A DNA stretch of 64,000 nucleotides from Streptomyces sp. NBC_01116 (GCF_041435495.1 NZ_CP108644.1:3767501-3831500), one strand, 5' to 3'. Counted from the first letter of the stretch, positions 39,563 through 48,914 are shown. The notes: a model not told the origin generated them from the letters alone. Made by a program: numbers and translations.

Positions 39563-41266
39563 GTGGTGGCGGAATCGGGCGGTCCTGAGGACCAGAAGCC
39601 CCAGTCCGACGAGGCGCGGAGCGCGTTCGCTCCACCCGCGGGGACGAGTCAGCCGGCATCGCCGCCCGAGGAGGACCATCCGACGTCGGAGTTCGCGTTG
39701 CCGACCGGTGTGCACCAGGAGCAGGCCGGTCCGGCCGGTTCTGGCGGCGGCCCCGGGGGCGGTTCGAACTCCGACACGCTGAGTTCCGCTTTCACCCCGC
39801 CGAGCACGTACAACGCCCAGCAGGCGCCGCCCGCGTTCACCCCGGCGCAGGGCATTCCGATGGTCAGGCTGACCAAGGAGGCGCCCTGGCAGGACCGGAT
39901 GCGCACGATGCTGCGGATGCCGGTGACCGAGCGTCCGGCCACGGAGGCGATCCAGCGGACCGACGACGAGACGGGTCCCGCCGTGCCGCGCGTGCTCGAC
40001 CTGACGCTGCGTATCGGGGAGCTGCTGCTGGCGGGCGGCGAGGGCGCCGAGGACGTCGAGGCGGCGATGTTCGCGGTGACGCGGTCCTACGGTCTCGACC
40101 GCAGCGAGCCGACGGTCACGTTCACGCTGCTGTCCATCTCGCACCAGCCGTCGCTGGTCGACGACCCGGTGACGGCGAGCCGTACGGTACGCCGCCGGGG
40201 CACCGACTACACCCGTCTGGCGGCCGTGTTCCGGCTGGTCGACGACATCACCAGCGCGGACACCGAGATCTCGCTGGAGGAGGCCTACCGGCGGCTCGCG
40301 GAGATCCGTCGTAATCGCCACCCGTATCCGGGCTGGGTGCTGACGGCGGCCGCCGGGCTGCTGGCCGGTTCGGCCTCCGTGCTGGTCGGCGGCGGGTTCC
40401 TGGTGTTCGTCGTGGCGGCGGCGGGCGCGATGCTCGGCGACCGCCTCGCGTGGCTGTGCGCCGGGCGCGGGCTGCCGGAGTTCTACCAGTTCACGGTGGC
40501 CGCGATGCCGCCCGCCGCGATGGGGGTGGCGCTGACGCTGACCCATTCGACGGACATCCGGCCGTCCGCGGTGATCACCGGTGGGCTGTTCGCGCTGCTG
40601 CCGGGGCGGGCGCTGGTGGCGGGGGTGCAGGACGGGCTGACCGGCTACTACATCACCGCCTCGGCCCGCCTGCTGGAGGTCATGTACTTCTTCATCGGGA
40701 TCGTCGCGGGTGTGCTGATCGTCCTGTATCTGGGGCTGCAACTGGGGGCCCAGCTCAATCCGGAGGCGCGGTTCACGCCGTACAACGAGCCGGCGATCCA
40801 GATCCTGGCGTCGATGGGGCTGAGCCTGGCGTTCGCGGTGCTGCTCCAGCAGGAGCGCTCGACCGTGCTGGCGGTCACCCTGAACGGCGGCGTGGCCTGG
40901 ATCATCTTCGGGGCTTTGGCCCGCACCGGAGGGATCTCGCCGGTCGCGGCGACGGCGGTGGCGGCCGGTCTGGTGGGGCTGTTCGGCCAGTTGTTCTCGC
41001 GCTACCGGTTCACTTCCTCGCTGCCCTACATCACGGCGGCGATCGGGCCGCTGCTGCCCGGTTCGGCGACGTACTTCGGTCTGCTGGGCGTGGCGCAGAA
41101 CGAGCTGGACACGGGGCTGGCCTCGCTGTCGACGGCGGTCGCGACGGCGCTGGCCATCGCCATCGGGGTGAACCTGGGGAGTGAGATCTCGCGGCTGTTC
41201 ATGGGGGTGCCGGGCTCGGTCGGCGGGGCGAGCCGCCGGGCGGCGAAGCGGACCAGGGGGTTCTGA
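39563..41266 (+). CDS. ThrE-family threonine/serine exporter
   Basis: 567 residues. The first ~150 are disordered and Pro/Gly-rich (cytoplasmic). The ThrE domain starts near RVLDLTLRIGELLLAGGEGAEDVEAAM, the amphipathic N-terminal part. About ten membrane helices follow from YPGWVLTAAAGLLAGSASVLV, including FYQFTVAAMPPAAMGVALTL and SSLPYITAAIGPLLPGSATYFG. Both halves (ThrE and ThrE_2) are fused in one chain as in Corynebacterium ThrE. It would export threonine and serine using the proton gradient. GTG at 39563 follows ACGAGGTCGA. Confidence 0.9.
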   Translation: MVAESGGPEDQKPQSDEARSAFAPPAGTSQPASPPEEDHPTSEFALPTGVHQEQAGPAGSGGGPGGGSNSDTLSSAFTPPSTYNAQQAPPAFTPAQGIPMVRLTKEAPWQDRMRTMLRMPVTERPATEAIQRTDDETGPAVPRVLDLTLRIGELLLAGGEGAEDVEAAMFAVTRSYGLDRSEPTVTFTLLSISHQPSLVDDPVTASRTVRRRGTDYTRLAAVFRLVDDITSADTEISLEEAYRRLAEIRRNRHPYPGWVLTAAAGLLAGSASVLVGGGFLVFVVAAAGAMLGDRLAWLCAGRGLPEFYQFTVAAMPPAAMGVALTLTHSTDIRPSAVITGGLFALLPGRALVAGVQDGLTGYYITASARLLEVMYFFIGIVAGVLIVLYLGLQLGAQLNPEARFTPYNEPAIQILASMGLSLAFAVLLQQERSTVLAVTLNGGVAWIIFGALARTGGISPVAATAVAAGLVGLFGQLFSRYRFTSSLPYITAAIGPLLPGSATYFGLLGVAQNELDTGLASLSTAVATALAIAIGVNLGSEISRLFMGVPGSVGGASRRAAKRTRGF

Positions 41267-41328
41267 GCGCCCGCGGCCGCCGGGGCCGTACGGACTCCGC
41301 GCGGCCGGGCTACCCGCACCCCGTACGG

Positions 41329-41370
41329 CGAAGGCGCCCCTCCCCCGGTCAGCGGGGAGGGGCGCCTTCG
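41329..41370. terminator. Bidirectional terminator between the exporter and DedA genes
   Basis: CGAAGGCGCCCCTCCCC (41329-41345) and GGGGAGGGGCGCCTTCG (41354-41370) form a perfect 17-bp stem between converging genes. Confidence 0.88.
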
Positions 41371-41393
41371 GTGCGTACGTACGCGGCGCGGGG

Positions 41394-42119
41394 TCAGCGC
41401 TTGGCGTGCCGGCCGCGCTGGCCGGTGGAGGGGCCGTTGCCGCGCGCCGGGGGGCGGCCGGAGCCGCCGCCCTCCAGTGCCTCGGCCGCGGCGGCCTTCT
41501 TGCCCTGGCTGCGGGCCCGGAGCACCTCGACCACGATCGGCACCACGGAGATGAGCACGATCAGGATGAGGATCATCTCGATGTGCTCGTGCACGAAGTC
41601 GATCTTGCCGAGCATCGCGCCGAGCACGGTGACGCCGACGCCCCAGAGGATCGCGCCGACGATGTTGTACGTGATGAAGGAGCGGTAGTTCATCCGGCTG
41701 ACGCCCGCGATGATCGGCGTGAAGGTGCGCACGATGGGCACGAAGCGCGCCAGGACCAGGGACTTCGGGCCGTGCTTCTCGAAGAACTCGTGGGCCTTCT
41801 CCACGTTCTCCTGCTTGAAGAGGCGGGAGTCGGGGCGCTTGAAGAGGGCCGGGCCGACCTTGCGGCCGAAGAGATAGCCCACCTGGTCGCCGACGATCGC
41901 GGCGACGGCGACCAGCGTGCAGACCAGCCAGAGCGGGTACTTCAGCTGGCCCGTGGTCACCAGCAGCCCCGTGGTGAACAGCAGCGAGTCGCCGGGCAGG
42001 AAGAACCCGATCAGGAGGCCGGACTCGGCGAAGACGATGAGGAGGAGGCCGGGAAGTCCGAACGTGTTGAGCAGATAGTCCGGGTCCAGCCAGCTCGGTC
42101 CGAGCGCAAGCGTATTCAA
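41394..42119 (-). CDS. DedA-family membrane protein
   Basis: 241 residues of the DedA/SNARE-associated family, which includes undecaprenyl-phosphate and other lipid flippases. Characteristic parts: ESGLLIGFFLPGDSLLFTTGLL, VGDQVGYLFGRKVGP, the loop FFEKHGPKSLVLARFVPIVRTFTPIIAG with the conserved Arg residues, and NYRSFITYNIVGAILWGVG. The C-terminal 35 residues are basic and disordered. The start is TTG at 42119 with GGAG nine bases before it. The lipid transported here is unknown. Confidence 0.93.
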   Translation of the reverse strand: MNTLALGPSWLDPDYLLNTFGLPGLLLIVFAESGLLIGFFLPGDSLLFTTGLLVTTGQLKYPLWLVCTLVAVAAIVGDQVGYLFGRKVGPALFKRPDSRLFKQENVEKAHEFFEKHGPKSLVLARFVPIVRTFTPIIAGVSRMNYRSFITYNIVGAILWGVGVTVLGAMLGKIDFVHEHIEMILILIVLISVVPIVVEVLRARSQGKKAAAAEALEGGGSGRPPARGNGPSTGQRGRHAKR

Positions 42120-42269
42120 GGGTCCGGGCTCCAGGATGGTGTGCGATGGCGGCTCTGTGGCTGCCCCAAGCTATCAACGCCCGGCCGGTGCCCTTGGTTC
42201 CAGTGGCGCACAGCGGGAATGCGCATCCCGTGGAGCGATCCGAAGGTGATCACAGGAGGTGCCACAAAC

Positions 42270-42685
42270 ATGGGCATTGAGGATTTCGGCGGCGGTCAGG
42301 CCGCCCAGGCGGACGTGCTGGTCGTCACCACGAACGACGTACCCGGCCATCAGGTGACGCAGGTCATCGGCGAGGTCTTCGGCGAGGTCTTCGGACTGAC
42401 CGTACTTCCCCAAGCTCTCGGCTGCGCTCGACCAGAGGAGGCCCCATCCGTCATCTCGGCAGCCAGATCGGCGCCGGGCTGAAGTCGATGATCGGCGGTG
42501 AGCTGAAGGGGCTGACGAAGACGCTGGTCGAGACCCGCAACCAGGCGATGGAACGGCTCGTGGAACAGGCCAGGGCCCGTGGCGCGAACGCGGTCCTGAT
42601 GATGCGCTTCGACGTCACGGAGGCGGCGGACGTGGGCACGGAGGTCTGCGCGTACGGGACGGCGGCGGTGATCAGCAAGGTGTGA
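42270..42685 (+). pseudogene. YbjQ-family gene, frameshifted by a repeat insertion
   Basis: The 5' part (ATG at 42270 after CACAGGAGGTG) encodes ADVLVVTTNDVPGHQVTQVIGEVFGEVFGLTV. The 3' part, in another frame from about 42449, encodes RHLGSQIGAGLKSMIGGEL and NQAMERLVEQARARGANAV through VGTEVCAYGTAAVISKV. Together they make one complete YbjQ (DUF74) protein. Between them 44 bases (42405-42448) of a Streptomyces repeat shift the frame by two. A 12-bp in-frame duplication (GEVF GEVF) lies just before. The product would end early at TGA 42480-42482. Confidence 0.82.
42405..42448. repeat. Streptomyces dispersed repeat inserted in the ybjQ gene
   Basis: The core CCCCAAGCTCTCGGCTGCGC followed by TCGACCAGAGGAGGCCCCAT resembles a short element that, from memory, is scattered through Streptomyces intergenic regions (CCAAGCTCTCGGCTTCGCTC type). 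Here it interrupts a coding sequence. Confidence 0.6.
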
Positions 42686-42747
42686 CGCGGGGCCGGCGGG
42701 GCCACCATTGGGGCGTTTTGTCTGCTTCATCACCCTAGGGTGAGCCG

Positions 42748-44049
42748 GTGGCCCCCGAATCCCCCGTACCTCCGCCGGCTCCCCCGAGCCCCCCGCGTCC
42801 TCCGGCCGCCCCGGCCCGGCGGCTGCTGCCGCTCGTGCTGCCCGCGATCGCCGTCGGCGTCGCCTGCGCGCTGATCCTGCTCGGGGTGAGCCTGCTGGCG
42901 GAGCGGCTCCAGGACGTGCTCTGGGAGACGCTGCCCGACGCGCTCGGGGTGGGGCGGTTCTCCTCTCTGTGGATGATCGTGATGCTCACCGCGACCGGTC
43001 TCGCGGTGGGGCTCGTCCTGAAGGCCGTACCCGGTCACGGCGGGCCCGATCCGGCCACCACCGGGCTGGTGGACGCGCCGATGAGGCCCGGCATCGTGCC
43101 CGGGCTGCTCCTGGTGACCACCCTGGCGCTGGCGGGCGGGGTGAGTCTGGGGCCGGAGAACCCGATCACGGCGGCCAACATCGCGCTGGCCTTCTGGCTC
43201 GGCCGGCGGTTCGCGCCCGGTGCGCCGGGCGAGCTGTGGGTGGCGCTCGCCGCGGCCGGGACCATCGGGGCCCTCTTCGGGACTCCGGTCGCCGCCGCGC
43301 TGATCCTCTCCGAGACGCTGGCCTCGCAGCCGGGCCCCGGGGCGTTCTGGGACCGGCTGTTCGCCCCGCTCGCGGCCGGCACGGCGGGCGCGCTGACCAT
43401 GTCGCTGATCGCGCACCCCAGCTTCGACCTGTCCCTCCCGGCGTACGCCGGTCCGCACTGGGGCGATCTGCTCTCCGCCCTGCTGATCGCCTCGGCGGGC
43501 GCGCTCCTCGGCCTGCTCGCGGTGTACGCGTTCCCGGTGGCCCACCGGGCCTTCACGGCGCTGCGGCGTCCGGTGCTCGCCCTGACGCTGGGCGGGCTGG
43601 CGCTGGGGCTGCTCGGCGCGCTGGGCGGCCACCTCACCCTCTTCAAGGGGCTCGACGAGGTGAAGACGCTCGCCGGGGACCCGGACGGCTGGTCGGCCGG
43701 GGAGTTCGCGGGGATGGCGGTGGTGAAGACGGCCGCCCTGGTGATCGCGGCGGCGTGCGGCTTCCGGGGCGGTCGGATCTTCCCGGCGGTCTTCGCGGGG
43801 GTGTCGCTCGGGCTCTGCGCCCACGCGCTGGTCGACGCGGTCCCGCCGTCGCTCGCGGTGTCCTGCGCGGTGCTGGGCGTGCTGCTGGCCGTCACCCGGC
43901 AGGGCTGGGTGAGCCTGTTCACCGCGGCGGTGCTGGTGAGCGACACGTCCGTGCTGCCGCTGCTGTGCGCCGCCACCCTGCCCGCCTGGCTGCTGGTCAC
44001 GGGGCGGGCCCAGATGCAGTTGGACGGGGACGGGAGGTCGCTGCGCTGA
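42748..44049 (+). CDS. ClC-type ion channel/antiporter-like membrane protein
   Basis: 433 residues, ten to twelve membrane helices after a Pro-rich 25-residue start. The architecture follows the ClC fold: LAGGVSLGPENPITAANIALAFWLGRRF occupies the place of the GREGP selectivity motif with a Glu kept, and GFRGGRIFPAVFAGVSLG matches the GGxFxP motif. This is closer to the YfeO 'ion channel protein' branch than to classical Cl-/H+ exchangers. GTG start after AGGGTGAG. The transported ion is uncertain, perhaps fluoride or chloride. Confidence 0.85.
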   Translation: MAPESPVPPPAPPSPPRPPAAPARRLLPLVLPAIAVGVACALILLGVSLLAERLQDVLWETLPDALGVGRFSSLWMIVMLTATGLAVGLVLKAVPGHGGPDPATTGLVDAPMRPGIVPGLLLVTTLALAGGVSLGPENPITAANIALAFWLGRRFAPGAPGELWVALAAAGTIGALFGTPVAAALILSETLASQPGPGAFWDRLFAPLAAGTAGALTMSLIAHPSFDLSLPAYAGPHWGDLLSALLIASAGALLGLLAVYAFPVAHRAFTALRRPVLALTLGGLALGLLGALGGHLTLFKGLDEVKTLAGDPDGWSAGEFAGMAVVKTAALVIAAACGFRGGRIFPAVFAGVSLGLCAHALVDAVPPSLAVSCAVLGVLLAVTRQGWVSLFTAAVLVSDTSVLPLLCAATLPAWLLVTGRAQMQLDGDGRSLR

Positions 44050-44178
44050 GAGGGGCGGCGCCCGCGGTCACGGAGAAGGCCCCGTCCGCCGCGCCGGACA
44101 CACGGAATCTCCGTATCGTCTGATTCGTGCGCTTTTGCGCCGCCCTGTATCGGTCCCGCTCCGACGGAGGTCCCCCGC

Positions 44179-44802
44179 ATGCCCACGCCCGTCAACGTCG
44201 CCGTCATCTACTACTCCTCCACCGGCACCGTCGCCACGATCGCGAGGGCGATGGCCGAGGACGCCGAGCGGGCCGGGGCGCGGGTGCGGCTGCGCCGGGC
44301 GGCGGAGCTCGCCCCGCAGGCGGCCATCGACTCCAACCCGGCGTGGGCCGAGAACGTCCACGCGACCGCGGACGTCCCCGAGGTCTCGCAGGACGACATG
44401 GCGTGGGCGGACGCGGTGATCTTCGGCTCGCCGACCCGGTACGGGAACGTCACCGCCCAGCTGAAGCAGTTCATCGACACGCTCGGCGGGATGTGGCAGG
44501 CGGGGCAGCTCGCCGACAAGGTCTACAGCGGCTTCACCTCCAGCGCCACCGCCCACGGCGGCCAGGAGTCCACGCTGCTCGCGCTCTACAACACGATCCA
44601 CCACTTCGGCGGCATCCTCGTCACCCCCGGGTACACCGACCCCACGAAGTTCGTGGACGGCAACCCGTACGGCACCTCCCACGTCGCCGGGCAGGGCGAC
44701 ATCCCGGTCGGCGAGCAGACCCTGACGGCGGCCCGGGTGCAGGCCGAGCGGGTCGTGAAGTTCACCCGGGCGATCAAGGCGGGCCTGGCCGCCGAGAGCT
44801 GA
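44179..44802 (+). CDS. wrbA: WrbA, NAD(P)H:quinone oxidoreductase type IV
   Basis: 207-residue flavodoxin-like FMN protein that reduces quinones by two electrons and guards against semiquinone radicals. The FMN phosphate loop is VIYYSSTGTVATIARAMAE. GSPTRYGNVTAQLKQFIDTLGGMW and FTSSATAHGGQESTLLALYNT form the isoalloxazine site. The C-terminal GTSHVAGQG is also typical. ATG after CGGAGG. It precedes glutamate decarboxylase by 59 bp. Confidence 0.96.
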   Translation: MPTPVNVAVIYYSSTGTVATIARAMAEDAERAGARVRLRRAAELAPQAAIDSNPAWAENVHATADVPEVSQDDMAWADAVIFGSPTRYGNVTAQLKQFIDTLGGMWQAGQLADKVYSGFTSSATAHGGQESTLLALYNTIHHFGGILVTPGYTDPTKFVDGNPYGTSHVAGQGDIPVGEQTLTAARVQAERVVKFTRAIKAGLAAES

Positions 44803-44861
44803 CCCCGCACCCGGAACCGACCCCGCACCCCGACCGCTTCGGCCGAGAGAAGGGCCCCACC

Positions 44862-46289
44862 ATGCCGCTCCACCGCGGTGCCCACCCGGAACAGGACGAA
44901 CCCTCCGAGGAGCGGCGCAGGCTCGCCCTGAACCCGTTCTTCGGCGAGGCGGACCCGACGGCCGCGATGAACACCGCGCCGCCCCGGCACCGGCTGCCCG
45001 ACGGGCCGCTGCCGCCGCTGACGGCGTACCGGCTGGTCCACGACGAGCTGATGCTCGACGGGAACGCGCGGCTCAACCTGGCCACCTTCGTCACCACGTG
45101 GATGGAGCCGCAGGCAGGCGTCCTGATGGGTGAGTGCCGGGACAAGAACATGATCGACAAGGATGAGTACCCGCGCACCGCCGAGCTGGAGCGGCGCTGT
45201 GTGGCGATGCTCGCCGACCTGTGGAACGCGCCCGATCCGACGGCGACCGTGGGGTGTTCGACCACCGGGTCGAGCGAGGCGTGCATGCTCGCGGGGCTCG
45301 CCCTGAAGCGGCGCTGGGCGAAGCGGAACGCGGACCGCTATCCCGCGACGGCCCGGCCCAATCTGGTGATGGGCGTCAATGTGCAGATCTGCTGGGAGAA
45401 GTTCTGCGACTTCTGGGAGGTGGAGGCCCGGCTCGTGCCCATGGAGGGCGAGCGGTTCCACCTCGACCCGGCGGCCGCCGCCGAGCTGTGCGACGAGAAC
45501 ACCATCGGGGTCGTCGGCATCCTCGGCTCCACCTTCGACGGGTCCTACGAGCCGATCGCCGAGCTGTGCGCGGCCCTGGACGCGCTCCAGGAGCGGACCG
45601 GCCTCGACGTCCCGGTCCATGTGGACGGGGCGTCGGGCGCGATGGTGGCGCCCTTCCTCGACCCGGACCTGGTGTGGGACTTCCGGCTGCCGCGGGTGGC
45701 GTCGATCAACACCTCGGGGCACAAGTACGGCCTCGTCTACCCGGGGGTCGGCTGGGCGCTGTGGCGGACGGCGGACGCGCTGCCCGAGGAGCTGGTCTTC
45801 CGGGTCAACTACCTGGGCGGCGACATGCCGACGTTCGCGCTGAACTTCTCCCGGCCCGGGGCGCAGGTGGTCGCGCAGTACTACACCTTCCTGCGCCTCG
45901 GGCACGAGGGCTACCGCGCGGTCCAGCAGGCATCCCGGGACGTGGCCTGCGGCCTGGCCCGCGCGATCGAGGAGCTGGGCGACTTCCGGCTGCTCACCCG
46001 GGGCGACGAGCTGCCGGTGTTCGCCTTCACGACCAACGCGGACGTGCACGCGTACGACGTCTTCGACGTGTCCCGCCGGCTGCGGGAGCGCGGCTGGCTG
46101 GTGCCCGCCTACACCTTCCCCGCCAACCGGCAGGACCTCGCGGTGCTGCGCGTGGTGTGCCGCAACGGGTTCTCCTCGGACCTGGCCGAGCTGCTGATCG
46201 AGGACCTGAAGCTGCTGCTTCCCGAACTCCGGGCTCAGAAGCACCCGTTGAGCCACGATCGGGCGGCCCCGACGGCCTTCCACCACTGA
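44862..46289 (+). CDS. gad: Glutamate decarboxylase
   Basis: PLP enzyme converting L-glutamate to GABA and CO2, consuming a proton. 475 residues, close to E. coli GadB. Signature parts: NLATFVTTWMEPQAGVLMGEC, NMIDKDEYPRTAELERRCV, VGCSTTGSSEACMLAGLALKRRW, VHVDGASGAMVAPFLDPD and the Schiff-base Lys in INTSGHKYGLVYPGVGW. ATG after GAGAAGGG. The usual glutamate/GABA antiporter is not nearby, so an acid-resistance system is not complete here. Confidence 0.96.
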   Translation: MPLHRGAHPEQDEPSEERRRLALNPFFGEADPTAAMNTAPPRHRLPDGPLPPLTAYRLVHDELMLDGNARLNLATFVTTWMEPQAGVLMGECRDKNMIDKDEYPRTAELERRCVAMLADLWNAPDPTATVGCSTTGSSEACMLAGLALKRRWAKRNADRYPATARPNLVMGVNVQICWEKFCDFWEVEARLVPMEGERFHLDPAAAAELCDENTIGVVGILGSTFDGSYEPIAELCAALDALQERTGLDVPVHVDGASGAMVAPFLDPDLVWDFRLPRVASINTSGHKYGLVYPGVGWALWRTADALPEELVFRVNYLGGDMPTFALNFSRPGAQVVAQYYTFLRLGHEGYRAVQQASRDVACGLARAIEELGDFRLLTRGDELPVFAFTTNADVHAYDVFDVSRRLRERGWLVPAYTFPANRQDLAVLRVVCRNGFSSDLAELLIEDLKLLLPELRAQKHPLSHDRAAPTAFHH

Positions 46290-46341
46290 GCACGGCCCGC
46301 GGGGCCACCCGGAGCGGCTCGCCGCGCCATCACGAGCACGG

Positions 46342-47169
46342 CTACCGGTTGAGGCGCGCGAACTTGGCCACCGCCAGCGGGAAGAACACCGCGATGATGG
46401 CCACCGGCCAGAGCACCGCGAGGAGTTCGGCGTGCTCGGCCGCCCAGGAGCCGGTCGCGCCGCCCGGATTGCCGAACAGCTCCCGTACGGCGGTGGCCGT
46501 GGCGGACATCGGGTTCCACTCGACCACCGCGCCCAGCCAGCCCGGCATCGACGCGGGGGTGGCGAAGGCGTTGGAGAGGAAGCCGACCGGCCAGACCAGG
46601 ATCTGGACCGCCGCGACCATCTCCGGCCGCCCCGCCACCATGGCCAGCAGGATGCCGACCCAGAGCATCGCGAACCGCAGCAGGAGCAGCAGCCCGAACG
46701 CCCCCAGCGCGGCGGCGGCCCCGTGGTGCCAGCGCCAGCCGACCGCGTACCCGACCCCGGTCATCACCGCGAGCGCGGCCGTCGACTGGAGCATGTCCGC
46801 GACGCTGCGGCCGACCAGGACGGCGCCGGGGGCCATCGGCATCGAGCGGAAGCGGTCGATGACGCCCTTGCCGAGGTCCTGGGTGACCGCGAGCATCGTG
46901 CTCTCCAGGCCGAAGGCCATGGTCAGCGCGAGCATCCCGGGGACCAGGAACTCCGTGGGGTCGCCGTCCACGCCCCGGCCGCCGCCGACCAGATAGGTGA
47001 ACATCAGCAGCAGCATCACCGGGAAGACCAGGTTGACCAGGACCGCGACGGGCTGCCGGGCCCAGTGCGCCAGTTCGCGGCGGGTCATCGTCCAGGAGTC
47101 CGCCAGGGCCCAGCCGAGCCGGGAGGACGCCCCGCCCGGTCCGGTCGCCGTCGTCGTCGCCGCGCTCAT
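46342..47169 (-). CDS. ABC-2 type exporter permease (DrrB-like)
   Basis: 275 residues, six membrane helices. An N-terminal cytoplasmic segment ([17 protein letters not shown]) precedes [21 protein letters not shown]. The conserved loop [30 protein letters not shown] is the DrrB/NodJ signature. It forms an exporter with the ATPase, whose stop it overlaps by four bases (ATGA). Likely substrates are drugs or lipids. The operon is under the PadR repressor encoded just upstream. Confidence 0.93.
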   Translation of the reverse strand: MSAATTTATGPGGASSRLGWALADSWTMTRRELAHWARQPVAVLVNLVFPVMLLLMFTYLVGGGRGVDGDPTEFLVPGMLALTMAFGLESTMLAVTQDLGKGVIDRFRSMPMAPGAVLVGRSVADMLQSTAALAVMTGVGYAVGWRWHHGAAAALGAFGLLLLLRFAMLWVGILLAMVAGRPEMVAAVQILVWPVGFLSNAFATPASMPGWLGAVVEWNPMSATATAVRELFGNPGGATGSWAAEHAELLAVLWPVAIIAVFFPLAVAKFARLNR

Positions 47170-48158
47170 GCCGCCACCTCCGTCTTTCCCGCCTTCGGCG
47201 TCTTCCCCGACTTCGCCGTACCCCGTGCGCCGGCGGGCTGACCGGTCAGCGACAGGAACACCTCGTCCAGGGTGGGGCGGCGCACCGCGATGTCCTCCGC
47301 CTCGATGCCCGCCTCCTCCAGCACCCGCACCGTCCGCGTCAGGGCCGCCATCCGGTCCGGGGCGGGCGCGCCGATCCGCCGCCGGTCGGCGTCCAGCACC
47401 AGGTCCGCGCCGCCGAGCAGGGCGCCCGCCTCCACCAGCCGGGACGCGTCGCGCAGGACGATGTCGATCCGGTCGCCGCCGACGAGGGCCTTCAGCTCGT
47501 CGGGGGTGCCCTCAGCAACGGCCCGGCCGTGGTCGATGAGGGAGATCCGGTCGGCCAGCTGGTCCGCCTCCTCCAGATACTGCGTGGTCAGCAGCACCGT
47601 GGTGCCGCCGCCGACCAGGGACCGCACCGCGTCCCACACCTCGGTCCGGCCGCGCGGGTCGAGGCCGGTCGTCGGCTCGTCCAGGAACAGCACGTCCGGG
47701 TCGGTGATCAGCGACGCGGCCAGGTCGAGGCGTCTGCGCATGCCGCCGCTGTACTGCTTGACGGCCTTGCGCCCGGTGTCCGCGAGGCCGAACCGCTCCA
47801 GCAGCTCGTCCGCCCGGCTGCCCGCCCGGCGTGCGCCCAGGTGGTACAGCCGCCCGAACATCTCCAGGTTCTGCCGCCCGCCGAGCTGCTCGTCCACCGC
47901 CGCGTGCTGGCCGAGGAGCCCGATCCTGCGCCGCACCTCGCCCGCCCGCTCGCGGACGTCGAGGCCGGCCACGGTCACCCGGCCCGCGTCGTGGCGCAGC
48001 AGCGTCGACATGATCCGTACGGCGGTGGTCTTGCCCGCCCCGTTGGGGCCGAGCACTCCGTGCACGGTGCCGCTGCCGACGACCAGGTCCAGTCCGTCCA
48101 GGGCGCGCTTCTCCCCGTACCGCTTGTGCACGCCGTCCATGACGATCGCTTCGGTCAC
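47166..48158 (-). CDS. ABC exporter ATP-binding protein (DrrA-like)
   Basis: 330 residues. Walker [11 protein letters not shown]-loop [14 protein letters not shown], signature [15 protein letters not shown], Walker [14 protein letters not shown] and the H-loop [15 protein letters not shown] are intact. The C-terminal extension, ending [15 protein letters not shown], is the DrrA-type regulatory domain. GTG start after CAGGAGGG. A PadR operator copy lies 18 bp upstream of the GTG and another over the -35 hexamer, so expression is directly repressible. Confidence 0.95.
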   Translation of the reverse strand: MTEAIVMDGVHKRYGEKRALDGLDLVVGSGTVHGVLGPNGAGKTTAVRIMSTLLRHDAGRVTVAGLDVRERAGEVRRRIGLLGQHAAVDEQLGGRQNLEMFGRLYHLGARRAGSRADELLERFGLADTGRKAVKQYSGGMRRRLDLAASLITDPDVLFLDEPTTGLDPRGRTEVWDAVRSLVGGGTTVLLTTQYLEEADQLADRISLIDHGRAVAEGTPDELKALVGGDRIDIVLRDASRLVEAGALLGGADLVLDADRRRIGAPAPDRMAALTRTVRVLEEAGIEAEDIAVRRPTLDEVFLSLTGQPAGARGTAKSGKTPKAGKTEVAA

Positions 48159-48176
48159 GTTTCCCGCACCCTCCTG

Positions 48177-48192
48177 TAGTCAAACTTGACTA
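48177..48192. promoter_or_regulatory. PadR operator copy 1 (downstream of the exporter promoter)
   Basis: TAGTCAAACTTGACTA has perfect 7-bp arms around AC. It lies between the -10 hexamer and the ribosome site of the DrrA-like gene, where a bound repressor would block elongation or initiation. Confidence 0.75.
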
Positions 48193-48201
48193 GAAGGTCG
48201 A

Positions 48202-48230
48202 AGGTAAACCCGGATCGACCATTCGTCAAA
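48202..48230 (-). promoter_or_regulatory. Promoter of the DrrAB-like operon
   Basis: On the minus strand TTTGAC (48225-48230), 17 bases, then TTACCT (48202-48207). Spacing is ideal. The -35 hexamer is inside operator copy 2. Confidence 0.65.
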
Positions 48231-48238
48231 CTTGATTA
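48223..48238. promoter_or_regulatory. PadR operator copy 2 (over the exporter -35 and the padR stop)
   Basis: TCGTCAAACTTGATTA differs from copy 1 at two positions and includes the TAA stop of the regulator gene. It overlaps the -35 hexamer of the exporter operon. Confidence 0.7.
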
Positions 48239-48889
48239 GTCGCGGTCCCCCGGGTCGGGGACACCGGTGGCGTAGGGGTTCTCCTCGCCGTCGGCGAGCA
48301 CGCCGACGAACGGGTCGCCCTCGCCCGCGAAGGTGTACGCGCCGCCCTCGATACGGGCGATCAGGCCCCGGGTCCACTCCGCGCCGGAGTCGGCCGAGTG
48401 CACCCACAGGTTCATGATCTCGCCGATGTGGCCGAGGGATTCGGGGCCGTCCTCCGGCGTGTAGTACTCGGTGACCGACTTCCGCCACCCCTCGATGGCC
48501 TCGATCCGCTCCTTGAGCAGCTCGACCGCCTCCGCGCGGGGCAGATCGACGATGAACCCGATCGCGGCCGAGAGGACGTCCATGTTCTGGTCGTAGGCGC
48601 GGATGGCCTCGCGCAGCAGGGTGCGGTACTCCGCCAGCCCCTCGTCCGTGACCTCGTACTCGGTGCGCGGCGGGCCGCCCACCGTGGAGGGGGCCGTCTC
48701 GTGCGCGAGCAGCAGCCCCTGCTTCGCCATCTGCTTCAGGGCGTGGTAGATCGACCCGGGCTTGGCGTTGGACCACTCGTGCGCGCCCCAGTACTCCAGG
48801 TCGTTGCGGACCTGGTAGCCGTGCGCGCGGCCGTGCATGCGCACGGCGCCGAGGACCAGCAGTCGGATCGCGGACATGACACCCAACAC
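48236..48889 (-). CDS. PadR-family transcriptional repressor
   Basis: 217 residues from the GTG at 48889, which has AGGAAG four bases before it; the ATG at 48877 (MSAIRLLVLG) is an alternative but lies 16 bases from that site. The winged helix is AIRLLVLGAVRMHGRAHGYQVRNDLE, KPGSIYHALKQMAKQGLL and the wing GGPPRTEYEVTDEG; the C-terminal helices (LLKERIEAIEGWRKSVTEYY) form the Vir-type dimer domain. Three similar dyads flank the gene. It controls the exporter operon downstream and probably itself; the inducer may be an exported drug. Confidence 0.93.
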   Translation of the reverse strand: MLGVMSAIRLLVLGAVRMHGRAHGYQVRNDLEYWGAHEWSNAKPGSIYHALKQMAKQGLLLAHETAPSTVGGPPRTEYEVTDEGLAEYRTLLREAIRAYDQNMDVLSAAIGFIVDLPRAEAVELLKERIEAIEGWRKSVTEYYTPEDGPESLGHIGEIMNLWVHSADSGAEWTRGLIARIEGGAYTFAGEGDPFVGVLADGEENPYATGVPDPGDRD

Positions 48890-48898
48890 CCATCTTCC

Positions 48899-48914
48899 TA
48901 TTCAACTTTGACTA
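48899..48914. promoter_or_regulatory. PadR operator copy 3 (upstream of the repressor gene)
   Basis: TATTCAACTTTGACTA is the least perfect copy (three differences from copy 1). It lies 9 bp before the repressor GTG and overlaps the end of the MFS gene, consistent with autoregulation. Confidence 0.6.
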
